Notes: a model not told the origin generated them from the sequence alone. A stretch of 64,000 bases of DNA from Flavobacterium cupriresistens (GCF_020911925.1 NZ_CP087134.1:2170001-2234000); one strand, 5' to 3'. Positions 32,950-42,659 are shown, counted from the stretch's first letter. Numbers and translations: made by a program.

Positions 32950-33241
32950 TAATGATCGATTATAGTTTTATGGTATACAGTAATAAAGCAAATTAAGGGC
33001 GATACATAAATTGATGTAGTTTTAATTCGAAATACAGAAAGTGTATTTTAAAAACAAAAATTATGGAGAAAAAAGGAGCAGTATTTAAAAAAAAATCAAA
33101 ATAAAAAATCAAAAAATAGCCGCATTTTCGAGTTCTATACTTTGAACCGTCTAGCCAGAAAATTCTGAAACAAGGTATAAAAGTAAAAATTATCTCTTCT
33201 TCAGGATTAGATATCCAAAAATTAATATAAAAACCAATTTT

Positions 33242-36200
33242 ATGAATAACAAAATAAAGGTCACATTGTTGACCATGGCACTGTATTTTCTAAATTTAAC
33301 GTGTTATTCTCGAGTTATATGTTTGAATTATAGTGGTATAAGTGTTAAAGAAACCGAAGGGATTCTGAAAGAGAAAAGTGGGTACTCTTTTGTTTTTGAA
33401 TCAGATGATTTTGATACAAAAAGAAGGATTTCGATTGATGTAGTAAATCAACCGATTGATCAGATTAAGGAGAAAATTACAGGAATAATTACAGATAGTA
33501 AAGGGCTATTCATTGCCGGAGCAACTATAAAAAATAAGGAAACCAGTAAAACCACAATTTCTGATTCCGAAGGTAAATTTGATATAGAAGCTTCAATAGG
33601 GGATATACTCGAGATTTCCTGTATAAGTTATATCACCACATCAATTACAGTATCAGACAAAAACACGGTTAGTATTATACTTCAGGAAGACTCTAAAGTT
33701 CTGGACGAAGTAGTAGTTATTGGTTATGGAAAACAGTCAAAAACTAAGGTAATGGGAGCTTCGGTTCAAATAAAAACAGATGAACTGAATAAGGTCGCAG
33801 GAGCCAATTTTGCACAACAATTAAGTGGAAAAATGGCAGGAGTTCAAGTGAATGAAACATCAGGACAACCGGGATCCTCTTCAAAGATAATTATTCGCGG
33901 TACAGGCACATTAACTGCAGGCTCTAATCCTCTTATTGTTGTAGACGGTGTTCCTCTTTCTGAGGGAACAACATTAAACAGTATAAATTCTTATGATATT
34001 GAATCTATAAATGTGCTAAAGGATGCTGCTTCTGCCGCTATTTATGGCTCAAGGGGGGCAAATGGAGTTATTCTGGTTTCTACAAAAAAAGGAAAAAAAG
34101 GGGCTCCAACAATATCATTTGATTATTATACCGGTATCCAGAGACAGGCATCCAGAGTAGAATTAGTAAATGCAAATCAGGCGGCTCAATTTTTTAATGA
34201 AGCCCGGGATTGGGGGTATGTCTCTAAAAAACCAGCCACCCGAAGTGAAAATGATGACGAAGCCACAAGAATAGCAAAGGGAGCAGGCAAGCGTGAGCTT
34301 AGACTTAATTACCTGAAAAACCCCGGATTATCAGGACTAGCAAACACCAATTGGATGGATGAAGTTTTTAGAGATGCACTTATGAAGAATTACTCGCTCG
34401 GAATTTCCGGAGGAAATGAAAAATCAAATTACTACATTTCTACAAATTATTTCAAACAACAAGGAATCGTTATCGAAACAGATTATGAACGTTATACTTC
34501 TTCGATTCGGTTTAATACGGAACTATCCGATAAATTTAAATTTGGTATTAGCTTGAACCCTTCTTATTCGGTTCAGAATAAGTACGATCAGGATGATGGA
34601 TTTAACACCAACCCTGTTCTCTCACTTATTATTTCCTATCCGTTTTTTAGCCCTTATACTAAAGATGGTTCCTTAGCTATTGGCGACCAACTTGCCGCAA
34701 ATGCTCCTCAAGACGGTGCTTTGGCAGAAAATCCGGTTGCGATCATAAAGCTAAACTCAAATGTGGAGCGTTATTTCAGGCTGTTCGGAAATGCTTTTGT
34801 TACCTATGATATTAGTGATGGACTGCAATTTAAAACATTATTTGGTGGAGATTACAGAAATCCTTTAAAACAATTCTATAGTCCATCCTCAGTAGGGTAT
34901 TATCGAATGCCCGCTCCCAAGGCGCCTATAGCTTCTGAAACGGTTTCAATTGCAAAAAATATTATTACCGAGAATACATTAAATTATACTAAAAATTTTG
35001 GAGAGCATCAAATAGAACTATTGGCAGGATATACGTACCAAAGAGAAGAAGGAACCTCATCAGATATTACCGGTACAGGGATCTCAGATGATAATCTCCC
35101 AAATATTGCCGGAGCCAGTGCTTATAAAGTTTCCAGCTCAAAAGAGGCATGGGTGTTGATCTCCTATCTTGGCCGTGCTCAGTATTTTTATAAACAAAAG
35201 TATCAACTCACAGGGACTTTAAGACGTGATGGTTCCTCTCGTTTTGGTTCTAATTCAAAATGGGGTCTTTTCCCTTCGATAGCAGCAGGTTGGATAGTAA
35301 GTAAAGAAACTTTTTTCCCTGAAACGACGATTTTTACTTTTGCTAAAATACGCGCCAGTTGGGGGAAAACGGGAAATAATCAAATTGGGTCTTATGGGTC
35401 TATTGCGTTAGTAAATTCTCAAAATTATGTATACGGAAATGATTTAAGTCCCGGATTTACAACTACCAGTTCCCCTAATCCGGATTTATCATGGGAAAAC
35501 AGAGCGTCAACCAATCTGGGACTGGATTTAACCATTTATAGAAAGTTTAATTTCACGGCTGATTTTTATACATCTATTACCAGTGATTTACTTCTAAATG
35601 TGCCAGTACCGCAGCAATCAGGGTTTACAACTTCTACTCAAAATACCGGAGAATTAAAAAATTCGGGTATTGAAATTTCATTTGAAGGAAATGGAATTAA
35701 TCTGGGGCAAGTAAAATGGAATTTTGGAGGAAATATTACAACCAATAAAAGCGAAGTATTAAAATTGGGTAATAATCAGAATGAAATAATAACAGGTTAT
35801 CAAGGATCTTACAGAACAAAAGTCGGAGGCCCTATTGCAGAACTTTATGGATATAATATCTTGGGAGTCTATAAAACAAATGAACAAATTGCAGCAACAC
35901 CCCATATACCAGGTACTCTAACAGGGGACTACATTATGGAAGATAGTAATAAGGATGGAATTATTGACAACAAAGATAAAAAAGGCTTTGGAAGTTATGC
36001 TCCTAAGATTACCTATGGTTTTAATTCTTCTTTTGCTTATAAAGATTTTGAATTAAGCTTCTCTATAAACGGAATTCAGGGCAGAAAAAAACTCGCTAAA
36101 GAGACGGCTGTGTTTTTGGAATCCGGTGAAGGTTTTTCGATGCCAAGTACCTATTATTTTAAGAATAGGTATCATCCTGTTAATAATCCGAACGGTTTTT

Positions 36201-36517
36201 TGGGCCAACCCAACACGGGAAATTTTTCGTCAAACAGACAAGCAGCCAGAGGATCAAGCAACACTTTTACAAATGCAGATTATATAAGACTTCGAGACAT
36301 ACAAATAGCTTACAATTTACCTAAGACAACCATAAAAAAGATTGGTTTAACAAGGGCAAGAATTTACCTTTCGGGTAATAATCTCATAAACATTACGAAA
36401 TACAGAGGTTTTAATTCTGAAGCAGAAACAGACAATATTCTTGAAATGGGATTTAATAATAATCGTATTTATCCCAATACAAAATCTGTAATTTTTGGAA
36501 TTAATTTAACTTTTTAA
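33242..36517 (+). CDS. SusC/RagA-family TonB-linked outer membrane protein
   Basis: Outer membrane importer for oligomeric nutrients, working with the SusD-like lipoprotein encoded 11 bases downstream. Domains: N-terminal signal region; an STN-like segment (about residues 30-78, GILKEKSGYSFVFESDD and RRISIDVVNQPI) that breaks off early; a carboxypeptidase-regulatory-like domain (GIITDSKGLFIAGATI); the SusC signature VLDEVVVIGYGKQSKTKVMG; a plug with GVQVNETSGQPGSSSKIIIRGTGTL and LKDAASAAIYGSRGANGVIL; then a long beta-barrel ending in FGINLTF. 1091 aa is typical. The STN appears truncated, and no FecR/sigma pair is nearby. The glycerophosphodiesterase downstream suggests a phosphodiester-containing substrate. 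Confidence 0.93.
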   Translation: MNNKIKVTLLTMALYFLNLTCYSRVICLNYSGISVKETEGILKEKSGYSFVFESDDFDTKRRISIDVVNQPIDQIKEKITGIITDSKGLFIAGATIKNKETSKTTISDSEGKFDIEASIGDILEISCISYITTSITVSDKNTVSIILQEDSKVLDEVVVIGYGKQSKTKVMGASVQIKTDELNKVAGANFAQQLSGKMAGVQVNETSGQPGSSSKIIIRGTGTLTAGSNPLIVVDGVPLSEGTTLNSINSYDIESINVLKDAASAAIYGSRGANGVILVSTKKGKKGAPTISFDYYTGIQRQASRVELVNANQAAQFFNEARDWGYVSKKPATRSENDDEATRIAKGAGKRELRLNYLKNPGLSGLANTNWMDEVFRDALMKNYSLGISGGNEKSNYYISTNYFKQQGIVIETDYERYTSSIRFNTELSDKFKFGISLNPSYSVQNKYDQDDGFNTNPVLSLIISYPFFSPYTKDGSLAIGDQLAANAPQDGALAENPVAIIKLNSNVERYFRLFGNAFVTYDISDGLQFKTLFGGDYRNPLKQFYSPSSVGYYRMPAPKAPIASETVSIAKNIITENTLNYTKNFGEHQIELLAGYTYQREEGTSSDITGTGISDDNLPNIAGASAYKVSSSKEAWVLISYLGRAQYFYKQKYQLTGTLRRDGSSRFGSNSKWGLFPSIAAGWIVSKETFFPETTIFTFAKIRASWGKTGNNQIGSYGSIALVNSQNYVYGNDLSPGFTTTSSPNPDLSWENRASTNLGLDLTIYRKFNFTADFYTSITSDLLLNVPVPQQSGFTTSTQNTGELKNSGIEISFEGNGINLGQVKWNFGGNITTNKSEVLKLGNNQNEIITGYQGSYRTKVGGPIAELYGYNILGVYKTNEQIAATPHIPGTLTGDYIMEDSNKDGIIDNKDKKGFGSYAPKITYGFNSSFAYKDFELSFSINGIQGRKKLAKETAVFLESGEGFSMPSTYYFKNRYHPVNNPNGFLGQPNTGNFSSNRQAARGSSNTFTNADYIRLRDIQIAYNLPKTTIKKIGLTRARIYLSGNNLINITKYRGFNSEAETDNILEMGFNNNRIYPNTKSVIFGINLTF

Positions 36518-36528
36518 CCATAGCTATT

Positions 36529-37926
36529 ATGAAAAGAATAAAAATAATAAGTTTTTTCTGCCTGATGATGCAATTTTCCTGTACAGATGATTTATATCAG
36601 GATCCTATCACGTCAAAAGTGGCTACTAAATTTTATAGTACAGAAATCGAAATTGAAGAAGCCGTTAACGGTACTTATAATGGTTTGCAATTAAATGGCC
36701 TTTATGGACTAAATATGGTAGCTCTGGGAGAGATTCCTTCTGATGCGACTTATGATGAAGTTCCACTAAATGATGACGGTACGTTCGGCAAGTTGGATGA
36801 TTTTAGTGTTACAAGTATTGTCGGTTCAATAGGTGAAACCTGGAGAGATTCTTACAACGCAATTCAGTGCGCTAATGTGGTGTTAAACAGAATCGAAAAG
36901 ATTCCCTTTAAAGTTGCCGTTACTAAAGATAATCGAATAGGAGAAATGAAATTTATTCGCGCACTTTTGTATTTCAATTTGGTAAGATTGTATGGAGATG
37001 TGCCATTAGTTACTAAGGAAACAACAAATCCTAATAGTTATTTAGGGCAGGGAAGAGCATCTACTAAGGTTGTATATGAGCAAATTATAAAAGACCTTAC
37101 AGAAGCCGAAGTCCTTTTACCTGTAAAAGCCGCTAAACCGGGCAAAGTTATTAAAACTGCTGCACAAGGCTTATTGGGCAAAGTCTATTTGACGCTGCAT
37201 GATCTGCAAAAAGCTAAAATGTGGTTACTAAAAGTTAAAGATTCTAATAGTCATGATTTAGTGCCTATTGCAGATGTTTTTGATAGTAATAAGGAAACAA
37301 ATAAAGAAATACTATTTTCAGTTCAATTTGCTTCCGGTATAAATGGTAATAGTGAAGGAAGTAGTATGCATCAAATATTTAGCCCTTCAGGAGCAATATC
37401 GGGAGCAAAAGGACATAACCTTCCGACCAAAAATCTGTATAATGAGTATACAGCCGCAGATAGCCGTAAAGGCAAATACGTTACCACTACAGTATCAGGA
37501 GTTCCTTTTTCTCTAAAACTGACTAAAAGCAGTACAGTTCCTGCAGATGGAGGAAGTAATGTAGTCGTTATTCGTTATGCAGATATTATTTTAATGTTGG
37601 CGGAAATAGAAACGGAACAAGGTAATATTGCTGAGGCAGCAACTTACTTAAATTTAATACGAACTCGGGCAGGGCTTGCGAATATTTTTGCTGTAAATCA
37701 GGCGGATATGCGGAGTGCTGTTGATTTGGAACGAAAACTTGAATTAGTGGGAGAAGGAGACAGATGGTTTGATTTACTTCGCAAAGGCACGGCAATAACG
37801 GTAATGAATCAGTGGTTTAAAAGTGAGGGAATATTGATAACTATTGATAGCCATAATCTCTTAATGCCTATTCCTTTAACAGAGATAAACACGGATCCGG
37901 CTATCAAACAAAATCCGGGTTATTAA
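36529..37926 (+). CDS. RagB/SusD-family surface lipoprotein
   Basis: The substrate-binding lipoprotein that caps the SusC channel. Signal MKRIKIISFFCLMMQFSCTD has a lipobox Cys, followed by the SusD start (DLYQDPITSKVATKFYST). The TPR-like helical core holds EMKFIRALLYFNLVRLYGDVPLVTKE. The C-terminal SusD domain includes VIRYADIILMLAEIETEQGN, YLNLIRTRAGL, ERKLELVGEGDRWFDLLRKG and the ending LLMPIPLTEINTDPAIKQNPGY. 465 aa. Operon with the SusC gene upstream (11-base gap) and probably with the glycerophosphodiesterase 105 bases downstream. Confidence 0.93.
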   Translation: MKRIKIISFFCLMMQFSCTDDLYQDPITSKVATKFYSTEIEIEEAVNGTYNGLQLNGLYGLNMVALGEIPSDATYDEVPLNDDGTFGKLDDFSVTSIVGSIGETWRDSYNAIQCANVVLNRIEKIPFKVAVTKDNRIGEMKFIRALLYFNLVRLYGDVPLVTKETTNPNSYLGQGRASTKVVYEQIIKDLTEAEVLLPVKAAKPGKVIKTAAQGLLGKVYLTLHDLQKAKMWLLKVKDSNSHDLVPIADVFDSNKETNKEILFSVQFASGINGNSEGSSMHQIFSPSGAISGAKGHNLPTKNLYNEYTAADSRKGKYVTTTVSGVPFSLKLTKSSTVPADGGSNVVVIRYADIILMLAEIETEQGNIAEAATYLNLIRTRAGLANIFAVNQADMRSAVDLERKLELVGEGDRWFDLLRKGTAITVMNQWFKSEGILITIDSHNLLMPIPLTEINTDPAIKQNPGY

Positions 37927-38031
37927 GTTTTATTAAACACCAGGAAAGAAGCATGATAATTGTAAAAAGTGTCAAAATTATGTTTTTTTCTGATCATCAA
38001 ATTTATTTAAATCCAAATATAAAAGTACAAA

Positions 38032-38934
38032 ATGAAAAAAATACACATAGCCATAGTATTGCTGATACTATTCTCCAATATTATTCAGGCTCAAACCCAT
38101 GCCGATAAGCTCATTGGTATTTTAGAAGATTCCGGAAGCAAATATATTTTTGTGGCTGCGCATCGCGGAGATTGGAGGAATGCTCCCGAAAATTCTATAA
38201 AAGCGTTAAAAAAATCTATTGAGATGGGAGTCGACATAATGGAAACAGATGTCAGATTTACAAAAGACAGTGTTTTAGTATTAATGCACGATACGACCAT
38301 TGATCGTACCACCACCGGAAAAGGGAAATTATCCGATTATACCTATGCTGAATTACAGAAATTTTATCTTACTGGTGGTCTAAACAGAAAGACTTATGAA
38401 CGAATTCCGACTTTTGAAGAATTTATGCTTACGGCAAAAGGGAAGATACTGATAAACGTTGATAAGAGTTGGGAATATATAGATAAGATTGTTGACGTAT
38501 TAAAGAAAACGGGAACACTTCGTCAGGCATTAATCAAAGGAGAAGATTCTTATACTGAAGTGAATGCTAAGTATGGTTCACTGTTAAATGATATTTTTTA
38601 CATTCCCATTGTCAAAGAAGAACAAACGAACCTAAATGCTTTTGTTGATGAGTACCTCAATAAGACCCGTCCTATCGCCTTCGAGATACTATATTCTTTT
38701 GAAAAATCACCTATGTTTGAACAAATAAAAAAGATAAAACAAAGAGGAAGAAGAATTTGGGTAAACACCTTATGGGGCGAAATGTGTGCCGGTCATGAAG
38801 ATGAACGTGCTTTAGATTCCCCCAATGCAAATTGGGGATGGGTTATAGAGCATGGGGCAACAATGATACAAACCGACAGGCCGGCAGAATTATTAGAGTA
38901 TCTAAAAAGAAAAAGACTTCATACTTTAAATTAG
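38032..38934 (+). CDS. secreted glycerophosphodiester phosphodiesterase
   Basis: Hydrolyses glycerophosphodiesters to sn-glycerol 3-phosphate and an alcohol. Signal peptide MKKIHIAIVLLILFSNIIQAQ points to the periplasm. GDPD catalytic residues are all present: His44-Arg45 (AAHRGDW), Glu53-Asn54 (APENS), Glu71 and Asp73 (METDV), His86 (LMHDTTIDRTTTGKG). The C-terminal TDRPAELLEYL is the usual TIM-barrel end. 300 aa. It follows SusC and SusD in the same direction, so the importer probably brings in its substrate. A second, longer GDPD lies on the opposite strand 2 kb away. Confidence 0.92.
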   Translation: MKKIHIAIVLLILFSNIIQAQTHADKLIGILEDSGSKYIFVAAHRGDWRNAPENSIKALKKSIEMGVDIMETDVRFTKDSVLVLMHDTTIDRTTTGKGKLSDYTYAELQKFYLTGGLNRKTYERIPTFEEFMLTAKGKILINVDKSWEYIDKIVDVLKKTGTLRQALIKGEDSYTEVNAKYGSLLNDIFYIPIVKEEQTNLNAFVDEYLNKTRPIAFEILYSFEKSPMFEQIKKIKQRGRRIWVNTLWGEMCAGHEDERALDSPNANWGWVIEHGATMIQTDRPAELLEYLKRKRLHTLN

Positions 38935-38997
38935 CGGAATTCATGACGAAAAGATACTATCCCAAAAGCGTGTAAGTTGAAAAAATTGCCGATAATT

Positions 38998-39123
38998 TCA
39001 GGATAGTGTTTTTAATTCGATAACTCTTTTTTTAATTTGTTGGTAAATAAGTCGTTTGTATTCAGTGTTTTTTTGATCTTTTGCTACACGTGCTTGGTGA
39101 ACAGGCGAAGCAATTACAGTTTG
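38998..39123 (-). pseudogene. remnant of a gene 3' end
   Basis: A 41-codon open stretch on the minus strand (TVIASPVHQARVAKDQKN ... YKRLIYQQIKKRVIELK) ends in TGA at 38998-39000 and has no start codon or plausible N-terminus, since an in-frame stop precedes it at 39124-39126. Composition is protein-like. Just downstream (38955-38990) is ACTATCCCAAAAGCGTGTAA, which reminds me of insertion-sequence ends in Bacteroidota, but that is from memory. The family is unknown. Confidence 0.35.
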
Positions 39124-39223
39124 TCACTAATTATTTTTTTTGCCACTGATTTCAAGAAAGAGGGTTTACAACTTTGAGAAAGAGTCGCTAACTTTACAGG
39201 CCTATGAGCAAAGAAAGCCACAG

Positions 39224-39559
39224 ATTAAAGGATTAAAAGGATTTACAAAATCTGTGTAAATCCTTTTGATCAGTGGCAAAAAAAAATAATTCGTGTCAAT
39301 TGGTGAAATTCGTGGCAAAATGATGAAGAAGGCCATGAAAACGATGAGTCTAAATAACTTCTTTTTAATAACTTAAAAAGAATTAGATAGAATTAAAGTA
39401 TTAAAAGGATTTACAAAATCTGTGTAAATCCTTTTGATCAGTGGCAAAAAAATAATTCGTGCCAATTGGTGAAATTCGTGGCAAAATGATTAAGAAGGTT
39501 ATGAAAACGAGGAATCTAAACAGCTTGTTTTTAATAACTTAAAAAGAGTTAGATAGAAT
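39224..39559. repeat. 168/166-bp tandem duplication with hairpin and short frame
   Basis: Two copies (39224-39391 and 39392-39559) in direct orientation, differing by scattered substitutions and two A's in a poly-A run. Each has a strong hairpin (AAAAGGATTTACA, loop, TGTGTAAATCCTTTT), then CAGTGGC and GTGAAATTCGTGGC words of the same family as the 11-16 kb repeats. Each is followed by an 18-codon open frame (39320-39376 and 39486-39542) reading MMKKAMKTMSLNNFFLIT and MIKKVMKTRNLNSLFLIT. Confidence 0.85.
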
Positions 39560-39854
39560 TAAAACAAAAAGATTCACACAGATAGTATCGAATCATTTTT
39601 AATTCTTTAATCTGTGCTATTTTTTGCTCGTAGGTTTTAAGATTAGGAACTTTTTGTCAAAGTCCCGAACGCGCTTTCTTAAAATCTAGAATTACTACAG
39701 ATTTTATCTGATTAAAGCTTTTTTCTAATATTTTTGTCGTCATATCTTTGAAGAAAACCTCGTTTTTGGCTCTTTTTGAGCGATTTCGGGGTTTGTTTCT
39801 TGCAAGGTAATTTTGTAAAACGATAGTTTGTGTTATTGTGGATGTACCAAATTA

Positions 39855-40943
39855 TTAGTTGTGCAGTATTTTGTAAGAATAAATATTGCCTTTTGCGGTT
39901 ATTTTTAAAAACATCACATTGCTACCCGACCTAAGATCACTATAGTTTATTGTAATTTTGTTATAACCTAAATTTAGATTTTTAGCTTTAGAATACAATT
40001 CCTGACCGTGAATATTAAAAATTTGCACTTTAATTTCACTATTGCTTTTTGAATTAATTTCTATGTTAAAGTATGCTGTGGAAGGGTTTGGGGACACTTT
40101 AAATTCAAAATCATTATTTGTTTCTAAATCCTCTGTTTGTACTATCCCTAATTTGTTATCCTTAGCTTCAATAGTTTTAGGTGTGGACGCAACTTCTCTT
40201 TTTTCTTGTGTGTTATTTACTTTTTGTGGATATGAAAAATGAGTTTGGATATGATCTTTAAGTTCAGAATATTTAAATTCATGTATTTTAAGTATCCCCG
40301 GTATTTTAAATTTTCTATTATTAGAAGTAGAACCCAAGCGAATTTTAGCGGCAGTATTCTTCTGTAAAAATTCATTCATAGGAGAATTAGCATCGTTGAA
40401 CTTGTAATCCAGACCAAAGTAAGTTGCTGACAAATATTGAGTGCTAATTGGAATTGTAGTTTGCTTTATTTGTACTTCAATCCACATAAAGCGGGCTGTA
40501 AAAAAGTATCGTACTGTCCAGACTGCATCAACAGGAGTCTGCTCTTTTAGAGTAAATAACGGATCAAATAAAAGATAATCGTAATGAGTACCATTTTCAT
40601 GATATCTTCTAAGCATCATGGTTTGATTTTGATAGTAGATTTCTAAAGATCTCCCTTTACTGTTTTCAAAACTCAATAATTGATCCCCATTTTTTGGTGC
40701 TTCAAAATCACAAATGATTACTAGTCCATCATTATTTTGGGATAAATTATTTAATTGATTCGCAGTAATAATCTGTGAATTATGATCGGGTTCCGACGTG
40801 CTTGTAAATATATTATTCCCATAAGGTGCAAAATAGGAATAAGGCTCTGTCTGAGAAAAAGACATATTAAAATTTAGCACCAATAGTACGGATAAAAACT
40901 TTGTTTGTGCTATCGAAAAAGGATAAAGAGAAATATTTTTCAT
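39855..40943 (-). CDS. T9SS type A sorting domain-containing secreted protein
   Basis: A secreted protein with a C-terminal type IX secretion sorting domain: FKVSPNPSTAYFNIEINSKS followed by IKVQIFNIHGQELYSKAKNL and the basic tail AKGNIYSYKILHN are the classic A, B and D motifs (about residues 283-362). The first 25-30 residues act as signal peptide. The middle (about 60-240) is beta-rich and may be a carbohydrate- or ligand-binding jelly roll, but I cannot name it. Last gene of a minus-strand cluster (359-aa protein, GDPD, this protein) with 21-base and 12-base gaps. It is probably displayed on or released from the cell surface, perhaps binding the substrate of the GDPD. Confidence 0.8.
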   Translation of the reverse strand: MKNISLYPFSIAQTKFLSVLLVLNFNMSFSQTEPYSYFAPYGNNIFTSTSEPDHNSQIITANQLNNLSQNNDGLVIICDFEAPKNGDQLLSFENSKGRSLEIYYQNQTMMLRRYHENGTHYDYLLFDPLFTLKEQTPVDAVWTVRYFFTARFMWIEVQIKQTTIPISTQYLSATYFGLDYKFNDANSPMNEFLQKNTAAKIRLGSTSNNRKFKIPGILKIHEFKYSELKDHIQTHFSYPQKVNNTQEKREVASTPKTIEAKDNKLGIVQTEDLETNNDFEFKVSPNPSTAYFNIEINSKSNSEIKVQIFNIHGQELYSKAKNLNLGYNKITINYSDLRSGSNVMFLKITAKGNIYSYKILHN

Positions 40944-40964
40944 AACGTATAAATTTATATTTAA

Positions 40965-42647
40965 TCAAAAAATGGATTGTATTTGGGACCAGATATCAGG
41001 TCTGTCAGTTGTCAGGACGGATATATTAAAATAAGGGATACTCATTAAGTAGTAATGATCTCCTCTAACGTCAACACGAATATCTTTAATATTCCATTGT
41101 GCCCATCTGTCTACGTTACCTTTAGGTCCCATGGCCTCTTCAGTATAAGTTCCTGGTCTTAATCCAGTTACTTTATAAGTATACTCAAATAAGTTCTCAT
41201 ATAATTTACCTCCTCTTCTAAAAGAGGTATTGGTAATTTCGCTCTCGCTTTTAAAGTTGGTTTCAAAAGCCATAATTTTATTGCCGGCATTGCTATACCA
41301 GGTGTCAATAAATTGAGCTTTAGACTGGATATCGCCACCAGGTTGCAGAATAGGAAAATATAGGATTTTAGAAAGTAAATTAATATCGAAACCGGGTGGC
41401 ATAGCATCTACAATGTCTTGATAGGTATATACCACTTTGAATGCTACATATTGTAAGGCATTTTTAGTGTTGGCTTCTTCAATACATTTTCTTAATATTA
41501 ACATATAATCCTCTTTTTGCATTCTTTCTGCGTTTGTTGGATTCAGTTGAGGGTCATAATCACACCTTGCTATGCACTCTTTGGTATACATATCGTTTCG
41601 CGATTTGGCACCTTTAATATCAACGGTTAGTACTGTTTTGTTTGCAATCATTTCATCTAGTATGTCAGAAAAAGTTATGAAATTATTGTCACTGATAGTT
41701 CCATTGCGCTTTTTTAACTTTAATGTTTTTAATTCATTCAGGTTTTTATCATAAATATAATCCGTATCTGGTCCCGAATAGTTTGTAAGACGGTGTAAGT
41801 AATAGTCGTGACTTACAACGATTAAATTATCTTTAGTTCGCGTAATATCCGATTCTATAACTGTTGTGTACTTCAATGCGGCTTTTATAGCTTCAGGAGT
41901 ATTTTCAGGAGGACCATTACCTAAGTCGTATCCCCAATACCCTCTGTGTGCAGCAAATATGAAGTTAGATTTTTGCTCTAAATTGGGGGATTTAATTTTG
42001 CTCCAAATAGTGCAAATTGGATCACCGGAATTATCTAAATTGTAACAAAAATGATTGGAATCAAATTGTGCATTTCCTCCTGATGAATTAATAATGCCAA
42101 TTCCCGGCACTTTGATTTTAGAAAAAACTGCATTTGTTGTAAATACAAAAATCCTTAATTTAATTTTAGTTGACAAAAAATTATAAACGGATGTTTTTTG
42201 AGATTTACCATAACGGGATTTATCAATAGCCCATATGGCTCTTTTAATATCATTACTTGCCCAGTTATCTGGATAATTTGACAACCAACTGACGTCAGTA
42301 TTGGGTATTGTACTCTTTGCATAAGTATAGGGGACTCCCGCAAAATTAGCTGTGGAAGCACTAGTAGTTAGTAAATAGACTAAAACGCCTCTTTTATTAG
42401 GATCACTTTCATCATAAGTCCAAACTTCCATTTGAATAGTACCATTATTAGATGTTTCCCCTATTATTCCTCCGGTTAAATCTGCATGAGGATCAAAAAT
42501 ATTTAATAAACTTATTTCAGCTGTTGTATTTAAAACTTGGTTGGTCTGCCCCACAACTATGGTAACAGAGAAAAAAAACAGTAACTGACTTAAAAAGGCC
42601 AAGAATTTTATACCAAAATTTTTGGCGTAAAGATTTGTTTTATACAT
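40965..42647 (-). CDS. secreted glycerophosphodiester phosphodiesterase with N-terminal extension
   Basis: A second GDPD, 560 aa. Signal/anchor at about residues 10-33. An N-terminal region of about 190 residues follows (Asn/Thr-rich, with WTYDESDPNKRGVLVYLL), of unknown fold. The catalytic TIM barrel runs from about 228 to the end: His234-Arg235 (AAHRGYWG), Glu248-Asn249 (PPENTPEAI), Glu265 and Asp267 (VIESDITR), His280 (VSHDYYLHRL), and the closing TTDRPDIW. All catalytic residues are present. A GDPD with this long extension differs from the 300-aa enzyme across the gap. It sits in a minus-strand cluster with the T9SS protein and a coiled-coil protein. Confidence 0.88.
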   Translation of the reverse strand: MYKTNLYAKNFGIKFLAFLSQLLFFFSVTIVVGQTNQVLNTTAEISLLNIFDPHADLTGGIIGETSNNGTIQMEVWTYDESDPNKRGVLVYLLTTSASTANFAGVPYTYAKSTIPNTDVSWLSNYPDNWASNDIKRAIWAIDKSRYGKSQKTSVYNFLSTKIKLRIFVFTTNAVFSKIKVPGIGIINSSGGNAQFDSNHFCYNLDNSGDPICTIWSKIKSPNLEQKSNFIFAAHRGYWGYDLGNGPPENTPEAIKAALKYTTVIESDITRTKDNLIVVSHDYYLHRLTNYSGPDTDYIYDKNLNELKTLKLKKRNGTISDNNFITFSDILDEMIANKTVLTVDIKGAKSRNDMYTKECIARCDYDPQLNPTNAERMQKEDYMLILRKCIEEANTKNALQYVAFKVVYTYQDIVDAMPPGFDINLLSKILYFPILQPGGDIQSKAQFIDTWYSNAGNKIMAFETNFKSESEITNTSFRRGGKLYENLFEYTYKVTGLRPGTYTEEAMGPKGNVDRWAQWNIKDIRVDVRGDHYYLMSIPYFNISVLTTDRPDIWSQIQSIF

Positions 42648-42659
42648 CGTTTTAAGTTT

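Larger units (their letters stand above)
32344..33241. other. long non-coding stretch with decayed coding fragments
   Basis: About 900 bases without an intact convincing gene. It contains a broken frame on the minus strand (32420-32704), a 15-bp perfect inverted repeat (32900-32949), and coding-like but short frames just upstream of the SusC gene (around 33063-33230, interrupted near a poly-A run). It looks like a scar of gene loss between the lipoprotein and the SusC locus. Confidence 0.5.
38935..39854. other. repeat-rich non-coding region between two convergent loci
   Basis: About 920 bases separating the two glycerophosphodiesterase loci. It holds a 41-codon gene-tail remnant with an IS-end-like flank (38955-39123) and a 168/166-bp tandem duplication with hairpins (39224-39559). 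The rest is AT-rich, with further ACAGATT and TTAATCTG words up to about 39720. No intact gene is seen. Confidence 0.6.
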
